Below are positions 25,935 to 37,126 of a stretch of 64,000 bases of DNA, piece by piece. Where the stretch lies: contig NC_056758.1 of the NCBI RefSeq assembly GCF_018687715.1, forward strand, positions 41,015,467-41,079,466, read 5' to 3'. This DNA comes from Carya illinoinensis (taxonomy: Eukaryota; Streptophyta; Magnoliopsida; Fagales; Juglandaceae). A program made the translations under genes and the position numbers. The notes below the pieces were generated by a model. That model did no database searches and had not been told where the DNA came from. It saw only the letters and a program-made list of their open reading frames with translations. Within the stretch, counting starts at the first letter, position 1; every line of letters starts with the position of its first letter.

Positions 25935-26035
25935 TTATAATTTAGAAAAAAAGACAAATTGGGAATAGGGTTTCGAACTCAAGACTTCCATTTCCGTATT
26001 TCAAAGGTTATGCCAATCAGACCACAATTCTTTAG
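25935..26035 (-). mobile_element. Probable tRNA-derived SINE fragment
   Basis: On the minus strand TGGTCTGATTGGCATAACC resembles an internal pol III A box and GAGTTCGAAACCC, about 35 bases later, resembles a B box (GGTTCGANNCC). The spacing is tRNA-like, but the whole does not fold as a tRNA gene, and a T-rich tail follows. This is the usual head of a plant SINE. Element borders and target duplications are not clear. Confidence 0.45.
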
Positions 26036-26852
26036 TTAAGATTCAAGAATATGATCATGATGATAAGATCGAGAGTTCTACTAGGTACGAGTACTTGGCC
26101 GTCCAAAGTGGAGCTGGACAAAACAGGTGCCCTTGTTGGGGTTTTTATTTTAAATAAAAAATAAAATAAAAAAATTCCTGGGCAGAGTACCTGTTAGACT
26201 TGTTGGGAATTTTCAATTCCAAAACAAATAATGATGTTTTCCATGAAGAATACAAGCATTTGTCATTATTCGAATCTAATTCTCCCACTCAGTTTCATGC
26301 TCCATATATGCTCCAATATACCCCTTTCGGAAAAGTGGGAGCCACAAAGTGCAACCGTATCAAATTTTTATTATAATTTCTGGACCTTTAAGGTCACTAA
26401 CACGTATGATCCAGGTCCATATGTTTGCCACCTATTCTCCCTAGCTTCAGCTTCATGTAAATAATCGATATATTTAATTCCTGCAGGCGCCTAAACGTAT
26501 GACATAAAAAATAAATAAATTATATATAGTATACCCCATACAATATATATATATATATTATATATCCTCTGTAAACATAAATGTTATATAATAATTGCCT
26601 TGATCGCTATATCGGTAGAAAGAAAAGCCTTGCATATGGTTTAAATTCAAGTTATATATATATATATATATTACTATATATACTGCTATATATGATTATT
26701 TTTAATATAATTACGTACGTACAATGATAATTTCCCAGAAGAAGATCAATATATATAATTTTGCTGAATTTAGTAGCGGATTATATCGATCATGAGCTCC
26801 ACGTACATATATATACGTACCCATCGTCATGCTAACGACTATCAATATATTA

Positions 26853-26889
<37 letters not shown>

Positions 26890-27836
26890 AACCATGCATC
26901 TCATGATCTAATGATCCTCAATGGATCGATCGGAGTGTTTAAAATCAGTAACCTAGCTAGCTAGCTACGAAAATGTTAAAAATGGATTTCTATACGTAGC
27001 TAGCTAGCTATATCGTAAAACAGTACTATGCTTTTGCTTTTATTAATCAATGAGACTTAATTCATGTATTAGACGGGTGCAGTCTTTTCCATCCCGATCG
27101 TAGGTTGAACCAAGATGTCTCTTTTCTTGGTGGAGATCACGATCTAGACCAATCACCGGTTTATCATTTTTCGTATTTTGACCTATCTGGTCTAGCTACT
27201 AAATCGTTTGTGACAATATTGGGAAGATGATGATCAGTGACTGAAGATCCAAATCCCACTTTGGTAATGATTAAAAATTTTGCACCGATCTTCTTGCCTA
27301 ATCATCAAGTGCGCGCCTTTCATTAAATTTTCAAGTTCTGTTCACAATTGGTGAATACACACACACACACACAATGTGTATATATATGTATCATGTAAAG
27401 CTTGATCTTTTGCATTGAGAAATCAAGACCCTTATAATTGCTAATAATGTCTATTCATGTCCTTGTTGATTCCCACAAAACTCAATCAAGGAGTACTATA
27501 TACTGTCAAAACTGTTAGAGGTTGTGGCAGACAAAAACATGAGGGTTTCCCCCACAACGATCAACTCTTTAATTTAGTGACAATTAATTAAACTATAATT
27601 AATTAGTGGAGGCTCCAAACTCAAAGTAATATGGTTCAAATGTGGGCCGGTGCTGATGCCCACTTACTTATAAGTCTCACTACATATTATATTATATATA
27701 TATATTCATAATTTGCGTAAATTAGTACGTAGTACTAGTACTCTTGAGGTCATTGCTGATTTGATTTAGCTTGGATTATTAAGACTTGGATTTGTCGTGT
27801 TCTTTGCAACCTATCTAATTTAGTTCAATAAAACAG

Positions 27837-27878
27837 CTCTTTCCACTAATTAATTCATAATTAATTAAGTGGAAAGAG
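27837..27878. repeat. Long near-perfect hairpin
   Basis: The left arm CTCTTTCCACTAATTAATT (27837-27855) pairs with the right arm (27859-27878), leaving one bulged base and a 3-nt loop. Partial pairing may extend outward (TTGTCGTG near 27792 with CACGAACAA near 27895). It may be a small MITE or a transcribed foldback; it matches no microRNA I know. Confidence 0.7.
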
Positions 27879-28271
27879 AATCCAAATTCTAAGACACGAA
27901 CAAGAATATTATTGACTATATATATATATATATATATAAATGGTTTTGGACAACTTCTAACGTCTATATGCTATCATGGATCATGAGCAGCGAGTGCAAG
28001 AAGGATCCTTCATTATCTTTCTTAAACGCTTTCAAGTATTTTTCTTATATATTGACATTTTATATATGGGGCTTGATAACGACAATAATTCTCGAGTGTT
28101 ATTAGTTAGTGCGCGCCGTACTTGGCCATTAATTAATTGACCTGTGGCGACCAGAATTTATAATGTGAAGATGATGTTGTTTAGTATGTGACCAGAATTT
28201 CATGAAGGCACTTTTTATCTAATCCCAAAATTTGGGGCCAAGAGATAAGTTTTAAAACAAGTAATACGCCA

Positions 28272-28426
28272 TATACAACACACTCTCATTTTATTTTTAT
28301 CTTATTAAATAAGATGTGTCACATTCATCATTATTAGATACTAATAAATCATTCAATAAATGAGTATTCAATGATAATAAATATGTCACATCTTATTTAG
28401 TGGGATGATATGTAGTGTGGTGTATA
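28272..28426. mobile_element. MITE-like foldback element
   Basis: Terminal inverted repeats TATACAACACACT (28272-28284) and AGTGTGGTGTATA (28414-28426) differ at one base. Inner arms also pair (TAAATAAGATGTG near 28304 with CACATCTTATTTA near 28387). It is about 155 bp, AT-rich and non-coding. Termini resemble the element at 46288-46453. Confidence 0.65.
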
Positions 28427-29436
28427 GAAATTTCCTTTTAAAATTGATTAGTTAACATTAATTTTTAATTAATTGAAGAGGGTCTTATAAACTCAATATA
28501 GCATATATATATATATCAATTAGTTTTCTCTTATTGATTTTTAATTAATTGAAGTGGGTCTAATTTGCATCCACATACTAATTTGATTTTGGTAATTTGA
28601 CTAAGAAGCCACGTACCTAATTAATTAATTGCCTCTCCCAATACCGACTTGAAATTTTGCAATACGAATTTCTCTAGCAATTCTGGGGGCCAAAAGAACG
28701 TCATCAAATCGTCCTATTGTGATTTACATGTCGTTTTGTCTCATTCATACGAACTACGTACCTCCTCGAGTGGAGACATGATGCATGAATATAGAAAAAC
28801 TAGGTGATCGCGCGATCGAAAGAATTTTAATTATCATGCATATATATATATATATAGCCCTCCAAAAAATAACATTAATTTTATATTTGAGTTTTAATTT
28901 TCTATTTTTTCCCGGTCGAGGAACGTTTGAGTTAGGTTTATTAATTCGTAATTTATAAGAATGAAAAATAGAAGAAAAAAATAAACCAGAGCGTTCAAGG
29001 CCGGTTACCTCATCATGCAGGTACGTACGTGGCTGCCATCGACCAAAGATCTATTGGCTAAGAATTATTACCAGCTAAATTATTCATAAGATATCAAATT
29101 TTATATAGAAATTTTACACCGCATACCTCGATATAAACAATATGTAATTTGTTATTTTTGTTTTACTATCTTAAGGCTTGAATATGTATATATTTATAAA
29201 AAAAAAATAAAAAACAAAAATAAAAAATCATATGTTGGTTAGGTTGAAGTGTACGTGTGATGTAAGCCTTGTTGAAGAATAAATCTTATATTATCTGTGG
29301 ACAAGATCTGGGGTATATTTATAAGGTTATAACAAACTTCTCTCTTTGAACTGGTTTAATTATGAGATGAATTAGACTCATAAATTTCTTTATGATATCA
29401 GAGCCTGCCACAGATCGAATGGGAGCCCACCCTACT

Positions 29437-29644
29437 TGTTGAAAAAGTATATTTTCATTCATATCATAACAGACCTTTAGTACAAAGTATATATCAATGT
29501 ATAGAGCCCCACTAATCAAGCTAGATCCCCACTAATCAAGCAAATCAAATCTTGGCTATGACTAATTTACGGCTATACAAAAAGACAAGAAAATGAAAGA
29601 ATCACCAAGACTGATTACACATATCTCGGTCCTCCATTTCAGCA
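29437..29644 (-). repeat. 3' LTR of copia A
   Basis: This 208-bp repeat matches 36939-37126 closely. It is 20 bp longer because the segment CCCCACTAATCAAGC is duplicated in tandem near 29510-29540. The minus-strand purine tract GAGAGGGAG sits next to its inner edge. Confidence 0.92.
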
Positions 29645-32600
29645 CTCCCTCTCAAGTTGGTGCATTGATGTCGCACATGTCCAACTTGTCCACAAAATGA
29701 GAGAATATTCGATTTGAAACTGCTTTGGTGAGAATATCGACTAACTGATATTCAGATCGAATTTTTTTCAACTCCACAATCTTCTCATCCAACTTCTCTT
29801 TAATGAAGAATCTGTCCACCTCCACGTGTTTTGTGCGATCATGTTGAACTAGATTATGAGCAATGTCACATGCTGCTTTACTGTCACAATATAGTTGGAT
29901 CGGTTGTGTTGGTGAATAGCCCAAATCTGTTAGGAGGAGTCGTAGCCATAGTGCTTCACAAATTTCAAGTGACATTCCTCTAAACTTTAACTTCAGCACT
30001 TGAATGTGCAACAACGTTCTGTTTTTTGCTTCTCCACGTAATAGGATTTCCTCCAACAAATGTGAAATATCCTGAAGTGGATCGTCTGTCATCTATTGCT
30101 CCAGCCCAATCAGCATTAGTATATGCATCTATACTTTAATAATCTACATTTTTTGTGAATAAAATTCCCTTTCTAGGAGTGGCCTTTAAATATTTCAAGA
30201 TTTTTGTCACTGCATCCATATGTTATTCTCCAGGATTGTGCATGAATTGGCTAACAATACTTAATGCATAGGCGAGATCAGACCTAGTATGTACTAGGTA
30301 CATCAACCTTCCTACCAATCTCTGGTATCTTCCTATATCAACAGGTACTTGATTAGGCTCAAAGCTTAACTTCAAGCCTTCTTCCAGAAGTGTATCGACA
30401 GGTTGGCATGCTGACATGCCAGTTTCTTGTAGTAAGTCTAAAGTGTATTTTCTCTGTGAGAGGAAAATACCTTTATCAGATCAGGATAGTTTGATGCCAA
30501 GAAAATATTTTAAGGGGCCAAGGTCTTTCATTTCAAACTCATTGGACAAGTAATTCTGCAAGTTATTCTTTTCCTCAAGATCATTTCCTGTGACCACCAT
30601 GTCATTTACATAGACAATGAGTGCAGTGATCTTATTCTACCGCTTCTTCAGGAGTAAAGTGTGGTCTGAGTTACTCTGATGGTAGCCAAAGGTTCTCATA
30701 GACTTTGTGAACCTTCCAAACCATGCTGTAGGAGATTGTTTTAGCCTATATAGAGATTTATTCAATCTGCACACCTTTTGACTGTGTATATATGGCATCA
30801 TGCATCCTGGTGGAAGGTCCATGTATACTTCTTCAAACAACTCACCATGTAGAAATATATTTTTTACATCAAATTGTTGTAGTGGCTAGTCCAAGTTCGC
30901 AGCTAGAGATAACAAGACACGAACTGTGTTGATCTTAGTTATGAGTGCAAAGGTTTCTATATAATCAATTCCATATGTCTAGGTGTATCCCTTTGCCACG
31001 AGTCTTGCCTTGAAACTTTCGATTGTACCATCTACTTTGTGTTTCACATTAAAAATCCACTGACACCCAACAGTTTTCTTCCCTGGCGAGCAATCAACAA
31101 GCTCACAATTTTCATTTTTCAGCAAGGATTCTATCCATTCATTCATAGCTGCTTTCCATCTTAGATCAATTAAGTTTCCTGCACACTGTTAGGAATAGAT
31201 ACAGTAGATAATTGATGGACAAATGACTAATTTGATTTCGACAACCGATGGTTAGACACATAAGAACTCATAGGGTATTTAACTTTACTAGAGAGTTCGG
31301 GTTAATATATGGTTTTAGGAATACCTATGGTTTGACGTTGTGGCAATTGTTTTCTCATGGGTTTGGCTACCATGACAGGCGATGGGTGTGGTGATGCTTC
31401 AGTTTTTTGGGGTGTGAAAGCTTCAGATGGCGGTACTTCAGTTGAGTGTGTATCAGTGTCCTCACTAGGATTAAAGGTGGTGGCTATATCTTGGTGAATG
31501 TAAACCTCATCTCCATCATAGTCTAAAGTCTGAACTTCCTTCAGATGCTCCCCCTGAAGATTAGGCTCAAAGAAAAAATACATGGATGTTTCATGGAACA
31601 CCACATCAAAGGTAACAAACATGCGGTGTGTAGGAGGATGATAGCAGCGGTAGCCCTTTTGATGTAGAGCATATCCAAGAAACACACATCATAGTGTGCT
31701 CGAGGTTGCAACTTGGTGCGCTAATGTGTGTGCAAATGGACGAAAGCAACACATCTGGAGACATAGGGAGGTAAGTTTGGGAGAGATGAAGCAACACCAG
31801 CTTCAAAAAGAGCCTATGATGGAGTGCGAAAGTCAATGGTACTGGATGGTACCCGATTAATTAAATATGTTGCAGATATCAGAGTTTATCCCCAGTAAGA
31901 TAATGGCATATGAGCCTCTATTAATGAAACACAAACAACTTCCAATAACTAACGGTTTTTTCGCTCAGCTACCCCATTTTGTTGGGGTGTGTGTGGACAT
32001 GTGGTTTGATGGATAATACCTTGTGACTTCAAAAACTGTTGCAAGTCAAAACTCATATATTCCCCGCCATTATCCTTGTGAAGAACTCAAGGTTGAGCAA
32101 CGTACTATGTGCTTATCATTTTATGAAACTTTTGAAACAGAAAGTTCACTTCACTTTTGCTCTTCATTACATATACCTATGTTGATCTTGTACAATCATC
32201 AATAAAAGTAACGAACCATCGCGATCCACTCAACGTGGGAACATGTGATGAACCCAAAACATCCGAGTGTATAACCATAAAAGGAACTGTACTTCTATGC
32301 AAACTTAACGGGAATGAAGCACGATAACTCTTTGTAAGTTCACATACATTACACTGAAAAATAGAGGTACTACATCTTGCAAATAAAAGAGGAAATAATT
32401 TTTTTAAATAACCAAATGAGGTATGTCCCAAGTGTCGATGCCAGAGCATGATTTTTGAGTTGTCCTTTTCCCCCTGAGAACTATCTGTGGACAATACTTG
32501 ATGCAATTTATTCGAATTGTTTAGCACCAAGTCAAGGTAATACAGCTTCCCACGTTCAATACCATACCCAATCATTTGCTTGGTTTGGATGTCCTTAAAC

Positions 32601-33649
32601 ACACAAAAATCAGGCTAAAAAATAACAACATAAGATAGGGTAGTGGTTATTTGTGAGACTGGCAACAAGTTATAGTTCAAAGAAAGAACAACTAAGACAG
32701 AATCTAGCTGTAGAGTTTCAGTAAGGGATACGGGTCCTTCCCCAGTAACAGTGGTGGAAGCACCATTGGCAGTGGAAACAATTTTTGTGAGAAATTATGA
32801 AGTGATGAGACTTGTCGAGAATCAAAAATCATATGATCAGTAGCCCCCAAATCAATTATCCATGTACTATTAGAAACAGGTATAGAGATATTACCAGTCA
32901 GAGTTATAGTTGCGACACGTGTGAAAGTTGTACCAGCATCATTCTCCTCTTTGGTTTCAACAACAGCAGTAGTGGAGTTGGATTTTCGTGAATTCTTCTT
33001 GCGAGAATCACGGTTATAATCCCACCAGTCTGGATACTCGACAAGTTCAAAACACCTACTTTTGGTACGGCCAGTTTAATCACAACGAGTGCATTTGTAA
33101 GAATTTTTATCTGCACCATTTTTTTGGGGACAAGTTTAAGGAAGCCGATTGTGTGCCACCATAGCTGAGGCTTCAAGATCTTCAGAGTCGGCATTCATCA
33201 TTGTGCAACGCTTCAGAGTGGGCATTCATCTTTGTGCAACGGACAGCTTCACGATGGATCAAAGCATAACACTCCTCAAGTTCAAGAATAGGATCCCTTC
33301 GCAAAATTTCACCACAAATTTGTTCAAAGTCGCCATCTAATCCGACAAGGAAAATGTGCACCTATTGTAATAGCCCACTAGAAATTTAATTATAAAATTT
33401 CTATTAGTTTTAGGAACCTCGTGAAGACCCCATAAGTTTCACGAATCCATTAATCGTATAGATTTTAGTCTAACTACATAGTTAGTGTTATTATTTACTA
33501 TGGTATCCGAAATGTGTTTTAGATTATTGGAAATAGTTAGAAGTGTCAAAATGTATTATGGTTTGTGCCATTAGACTCGGAGGGTTATTTAAGGTCTTAT
33601 GGCACAATAACACTTTTTCATATTTTCGAACGAAACGTCTGTTCAAAAC

Positions 33650-33878
33650 TGTAGATATTATTGGATTAAAAATATCTTGAACTAATTTTTGTAGATATTA
33701 TTGGATAAAAATATTTTAAACTAATTTTTGTGGATATTATTGGATAAAAATATTTTAAGCTAATTTCGTGGATATTATTGGGTAAGAGAGTCCTACACTT
33801 AACTCTCATTTCGGGTAAGAGAGTCCCACACTTAACTCTCACTTCGGGTAAGAGAGTCCTACACTTAACTCTCACTTC
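33650..33878 (+). repeat. Two tandem arrays inside solo LTR copy 1
   Basis: About 3.5 units of 38-40 bp (core GATATTATTGGATAAAAATAT) run from 33650 to about 33780. They are followed by exactly three 33-bp units (core GGGTAAGAGAGTCCTACACT) at 33780-33812, 33813-33845 and 33846-33878. Copy 2 keeps the first array (about 54415-54575) but not the 33-bp triplication. Confidence 0.88.
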
Positions 33879-35492
33879 AGCCTCATCTCTTCCATATCTC
33901 ATCCATAAGTATCTACAGCCACTCCTCTCCATGAAATTATCTTCATTTACATTTTCTATTAAAAGAATATCAAACACTCTCTCTCGGACAGCTTTTAGGA
34001 GTTTTTTTGCACGCCCATTTCGAAACTTTTGTAAGTGTTTTATCATAAAATCTCCTTCATATAAGTTATTTTTTTTTTTTAGTTTAGTTTACGTGGATAT
34101 CTTATTTGTCCCATTTGAAGATCATTTGGTCAGTCAAATATTATGTAAACTATAGAAATATCATTTTGGGAGATAAACTGGAGAATATGTTATAGTTTGG
34201 AGTTTTTGACCAAGCTAATGGATAGATATGGGTCCGAAATTTTTATGGAGTATTGTTAACATGTTTATATGACTATTGGTTGAGTATTTTTGCATGATTA
34301 AATGTTTTGATGAAAAATTTTTTTAGATTTAAAAACTTAGAAACTGAAAGAGGAAAAACAGTTTCTGTTTTGAGAAAGTTTAACTCTTTGATGGTCTAAA
34401 CCTATTCCAATGACTTTGATAATTTTATTGGAGGATCCTAAGCATCTTATATACATGTTATATTATTATTTTGAAGATATTTGATGTTAGTTTCAAAGAT
34501 ATGAAATTTTATGCAAAGAGATATTTAGATAAGACAAAGTGTGGATGTTCTTGGCTAAATTTATGTTTTGGTTAATTTTTAATCATGTGATCTTGAATTA
34601 GAAGTTTATATATATTTTATGACATCTTTTTAAACCATGTAATGGTTTGGTTTGAAGATCACATATTTATAAGTCATAGATCAAAAGGTTGATCAAAACA
34701 AGTTGGAAACAAAAATCAATAGAAATAGCATATGGGAATTTCGGCCCTATGGAGTCTTAATAGTTATGATTAGTTTTAAATTCTTCTAAATTGATATTTG
34801 AGTTGAGAATAAAATTTACATGAAACATGTAAATTTTGGTGACTTTTGGAATTAGTATGCAAAATCCTAAAGTTATGGGTAAAACGGTCATTTTTCTACA
34901 TGTAGAAAGTAAAATAGAAATTTTACTCTTTAAGTTAGTATTTTTCATATTTCAAATTATTAGTGATTTAGTGCTAACTTTTAAAATCACTAATTACAGT
35001 TTATCATGATCACACTTAAAGTTTTATAATAAACGCAGAGATCGAAGTAAGTTAGCTTTTAACTTACTAACAGTCTACTATATATGTGTGCTAAGTAAAA
35101 GAACTACAGTGTATATATATGTATGTTATCATATATGTCATGCCATGCCAAGTTATCACATAATTATCTGTTAGATAGAATTTATTCTATCATCAGTGTT
35201 TATCTGTTACATAATATATTCTGTTATGTATTGCTATACATTACAAATACGCCATGTTAAGTATGTCATCTATTACATGTATGTCAAGTCATGTAATATT
35301 TATTGTTGTAAGTATATCATATTAAATATGTTGTCTATTATATGTCATGTTACGAAATGTTTCTATCTCAAGTTAGTCATGTCTTTCAAGTTATGTTCAA
35401 GTCACGTTATGTTACGTCAGGGCTTCAGTCCTTTCGTATTCCAGTTATGTTTCATCTTGAGTTACATTCAGTTTCATGGGGTTCATAACAAC

Positions 35493-35735
35493 TGTGGCAC
35501 ACGAAATATGGGGTCACAGCAATTGTGACACGTGGAATACATGGGGCCACAACAATTGTGAAGTATGTATTTAACTGTATTGTGATACGTAGAATACATG
35601 AGGCCACAACAACTGTGGAGTATGTATTTAACTGCATTATGACGTGTAGAATACATGGGGCCACAACAACTATGGAGTATGTATTTACACATAGAATACA
35701 TAGGGTCACAACAACTATGGAGTATGTATTTTTCA
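35493..35735 (+). repeat. Tandem repeat with palindromic core inside solo LTR copy 1
   Basis: Four to five units of about 50-62 bp share GAATACATGGGGCCACAACA and GAGTATGTATTTA. Each carries a small inverted repeat around CACAACAACTGTGG. Copy 2 has a shorter version at about 52290-52440. Confidence 0.85.
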
Positions 35736-36920
35736 TGTTAAGTCAAGTTTCAGATCAAGTTCATGTCAAGTCAAGTTCAGTTCACGTTTCAATTTAAGTT
35801 ATGTCAATTATGTTATATTGTACGTCAAGTTATGCTTCAATTGCTTATGAATTTGATTATGCATTCATGTTTTTACTGTCATCCATGCATCATTAGCCTG
35901 TGTGAAAATTTGTTTTGTTAATTTACTGAGATTTGTAATCAAATCTCACTGAAGGAGGATTAGGAGCTGACCAACTAAATACAGTCGATTGAACAACGGT
36001 GCGTTGTTAATGTTAATATAATAGTTAAATTACTACTTGTACGATGGAGTTGCATCTCCAGTACTTTTTGGATCATAACTATTTTGGATTAGTGCTGTGA
36101 TCTTAGTTATTCAATGGATCTTTATATATGAAGTATGTTTTAAGTATTTGGGATATTTTCAATTTGGTGCATAGTATTGCTAAAAAAAAAAATTTATCCG
36201 CTGCGAATGTTGCATAATGTTAGATACATGTTAGGAATATTGCATCTTATATGTCATGAACGGAGGCATGTAACCTTGTGTTGCATGTCTCGACGCTTCA
36301 AATGTCCGTCCGATCCCAAACGGAATTTGGGGGTATCACACCTATTGACGTTGCACTGATTTTCGATAAGTTTCAACATCTTTAGAATTCTCTATGAACA
36401 CGTTATCATGGTAATCCAATTCACCAAAAATTTCAGTTAATTCTCTATAATAAACAGAGATTATTCTACCCTTTTGTTTGGTAGAGAAGTCTTTTTTATT
36501 CAAGGCATATACTTACAAGTCATTCGATCCATCATAGAAAGCCTTAGATAGAGCTGCCTAAATATCACGAGCCGTAGGCAAGCGAAGGTAACGTTTTATA
36601 ATGTCTGGGGTCATAGGCATCAATAGCCATCTCTTAACTTTTTGATTATCCGCGTACCACTTTTCATACCCAGCATTCTCCTTTATAGGAATGGGTGAGG
36701 TGCCATGGATATAGGAGAGTTTCTCCTTTTTAGCAATATGCATCTCAATAATTTGAGACCATAGGTCATAATTCATTTTATTGAGGATGATTCCTCAATT
36801 GAAAGAGGAACTTTCAAATTGGTGCACGATTGCTCATGGTGTGGTTTGTTCGATCATGGGGTTAGGTGTTTGAGAGGTGGGTCAAGGATGAAGAAGAAAA
36901 ATTAGAGTATTCCAGGATTT

Positions 36921-36938
36921 GTCGTGGCTCTGATACCA
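36921..36938 (-). other. Primer-binding site of copia A (initiator tRNA-Met)
   Basis: The minus strand reads TGGTATCAGAGCCACGAC directly after the end of the 5' LTR. This is the standard complement of the plant initiator tRNA-Met 3' end. Confidence 0.93.
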
Positions 36939-37126
36939 TGTTGAAAAAGTATATTTTCATTTATATCATAACAGACCTTTGGTACAAAGTATATATCAAC
37001 GTATAGAGCCCCACTAATCAAGCTAATCAAATCTTGGCTATGACTAATTTACAGCTATACAAAAAGACCAGAATAGGAAAGAATCACCAAGACTAATTAC
37101 ACATATCTCGGTCCTCCATTTTAGCA
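36939..37126 (-). repeat. 5' LTR of copia A
   Basis: A 188-bp repeat with TG...CA ends, next to the primer-binding site on one side and target duplication CTACT on the other. Confidence 0.93.

Larger units (their letters stand above)
24543..29264. other. Gene-free AT-rich region upstream of CCD8
   Basis: No coding region is supported. It contains many (TA)n runs (for example 24958-24980, 25207-25232, 25371-25390, 26857-26886, 27920-27938), a probable SINE, a long hairpin and a foldback MITE, which are listed separately. The proximal part is likely CCD8 promoter. Confidence 0.65.
33366..36340 (+). mobile_element. Long solo LTR, copy 1 (innermost layer of nest 1)
   Basis: The unit begins TGTAATAGCCC and ends GGGGGTATCACA, so it has TG...CA ends, and is flanked by target duplications CCTAT at 33361-33365 and 36341-36345. 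It is 2,975 bp, has no polyprotein and no internal primer-binding site. A related unit lies at 51595-54854 in reverse. TG...CA ends, 5-bp duplications and lack of coding fit a solo LTR left by LTR-LTR recombination of a long-LTR element, probably Ty3/gypsy of the Tekay/Del kind; that class assignment is inference. The orientation given is arbitrary. Confidence 0.75.
29652..36776 (-). pseudogene. Copia A gag-pol polyprotein, degenerate and interrupted
   Basis: Fragments in order on the minus strand: gag start at 36776 (MNYDLWSQIIEMHIAKKEKL), cut by the solo LTR at 36340-33366; then zinc-knuckle remnant, protease, GAG-pre-integrase and integrase (32602-32177: LWHRHLGHTSFGYL, HSDVLGSSH), integrase tail (31685: MFLGYALHQKGYRCYHP), reverse transcriptase (30840: EEVYMDLPPG, NKSLYRLKQSPTAW), and RNase H (30417-29652: QLYCDSKAACDIAHN, TKHVEVDRFFIKEKL). 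Several stops and frame changes separate the pieces. The protease active site reads IIDLGATDHM, with Leu for Ser (32848-32850). The reverse transcriptase box reads YVND instead of YVDD (near 30601-30615). It cannot make a working polyprotein. Confidence 0.88.
29437..37126 (-). mobile_element. Ty1/copia retrotransposon A (middle layer of nest 1)
   Basis: LTRs at 29437-29644 and 36939-37126 are bounded by TG...CA and by target duplications CTACT at 29432-29436 and 37127-37131. The element reads on the minus strand: 5' LTR (36939-37126), primer-binding site, gag, protease, integrase, reverse transcriptase, RNase H, purine tract next to 29645, then 3' LTR. A 2,975-bp solo LTR unit splits it at 33366-36340. 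Without that unit it is about 4.7 kb. Confidence 0.92.

Noticed and set aside
25965..26030. Intact tRNA gene
   Set aside because: Box-like motifs are present, but the acceptor and anticodon stems do not form; a SINE is more likely.
29270..29393. Cassandra-type TRIM with a 5S RNA promoter
   Set aside because: The LTR lacks the 5S internal promoter boxes and does not have Cassandra-like termini.
33780..33878. CRISPR-like array
   Set aside because: The 33-bp units are directly adjacent with no spacers, and this is a plant nuclear sequence.
33666..34046. Protein with an 11-residue repeat on the minus strand
   Set aside because: It arises because the 33-bp tandem units are a multiple of three; it lies inside a retroelement LTR and resembles no protein.
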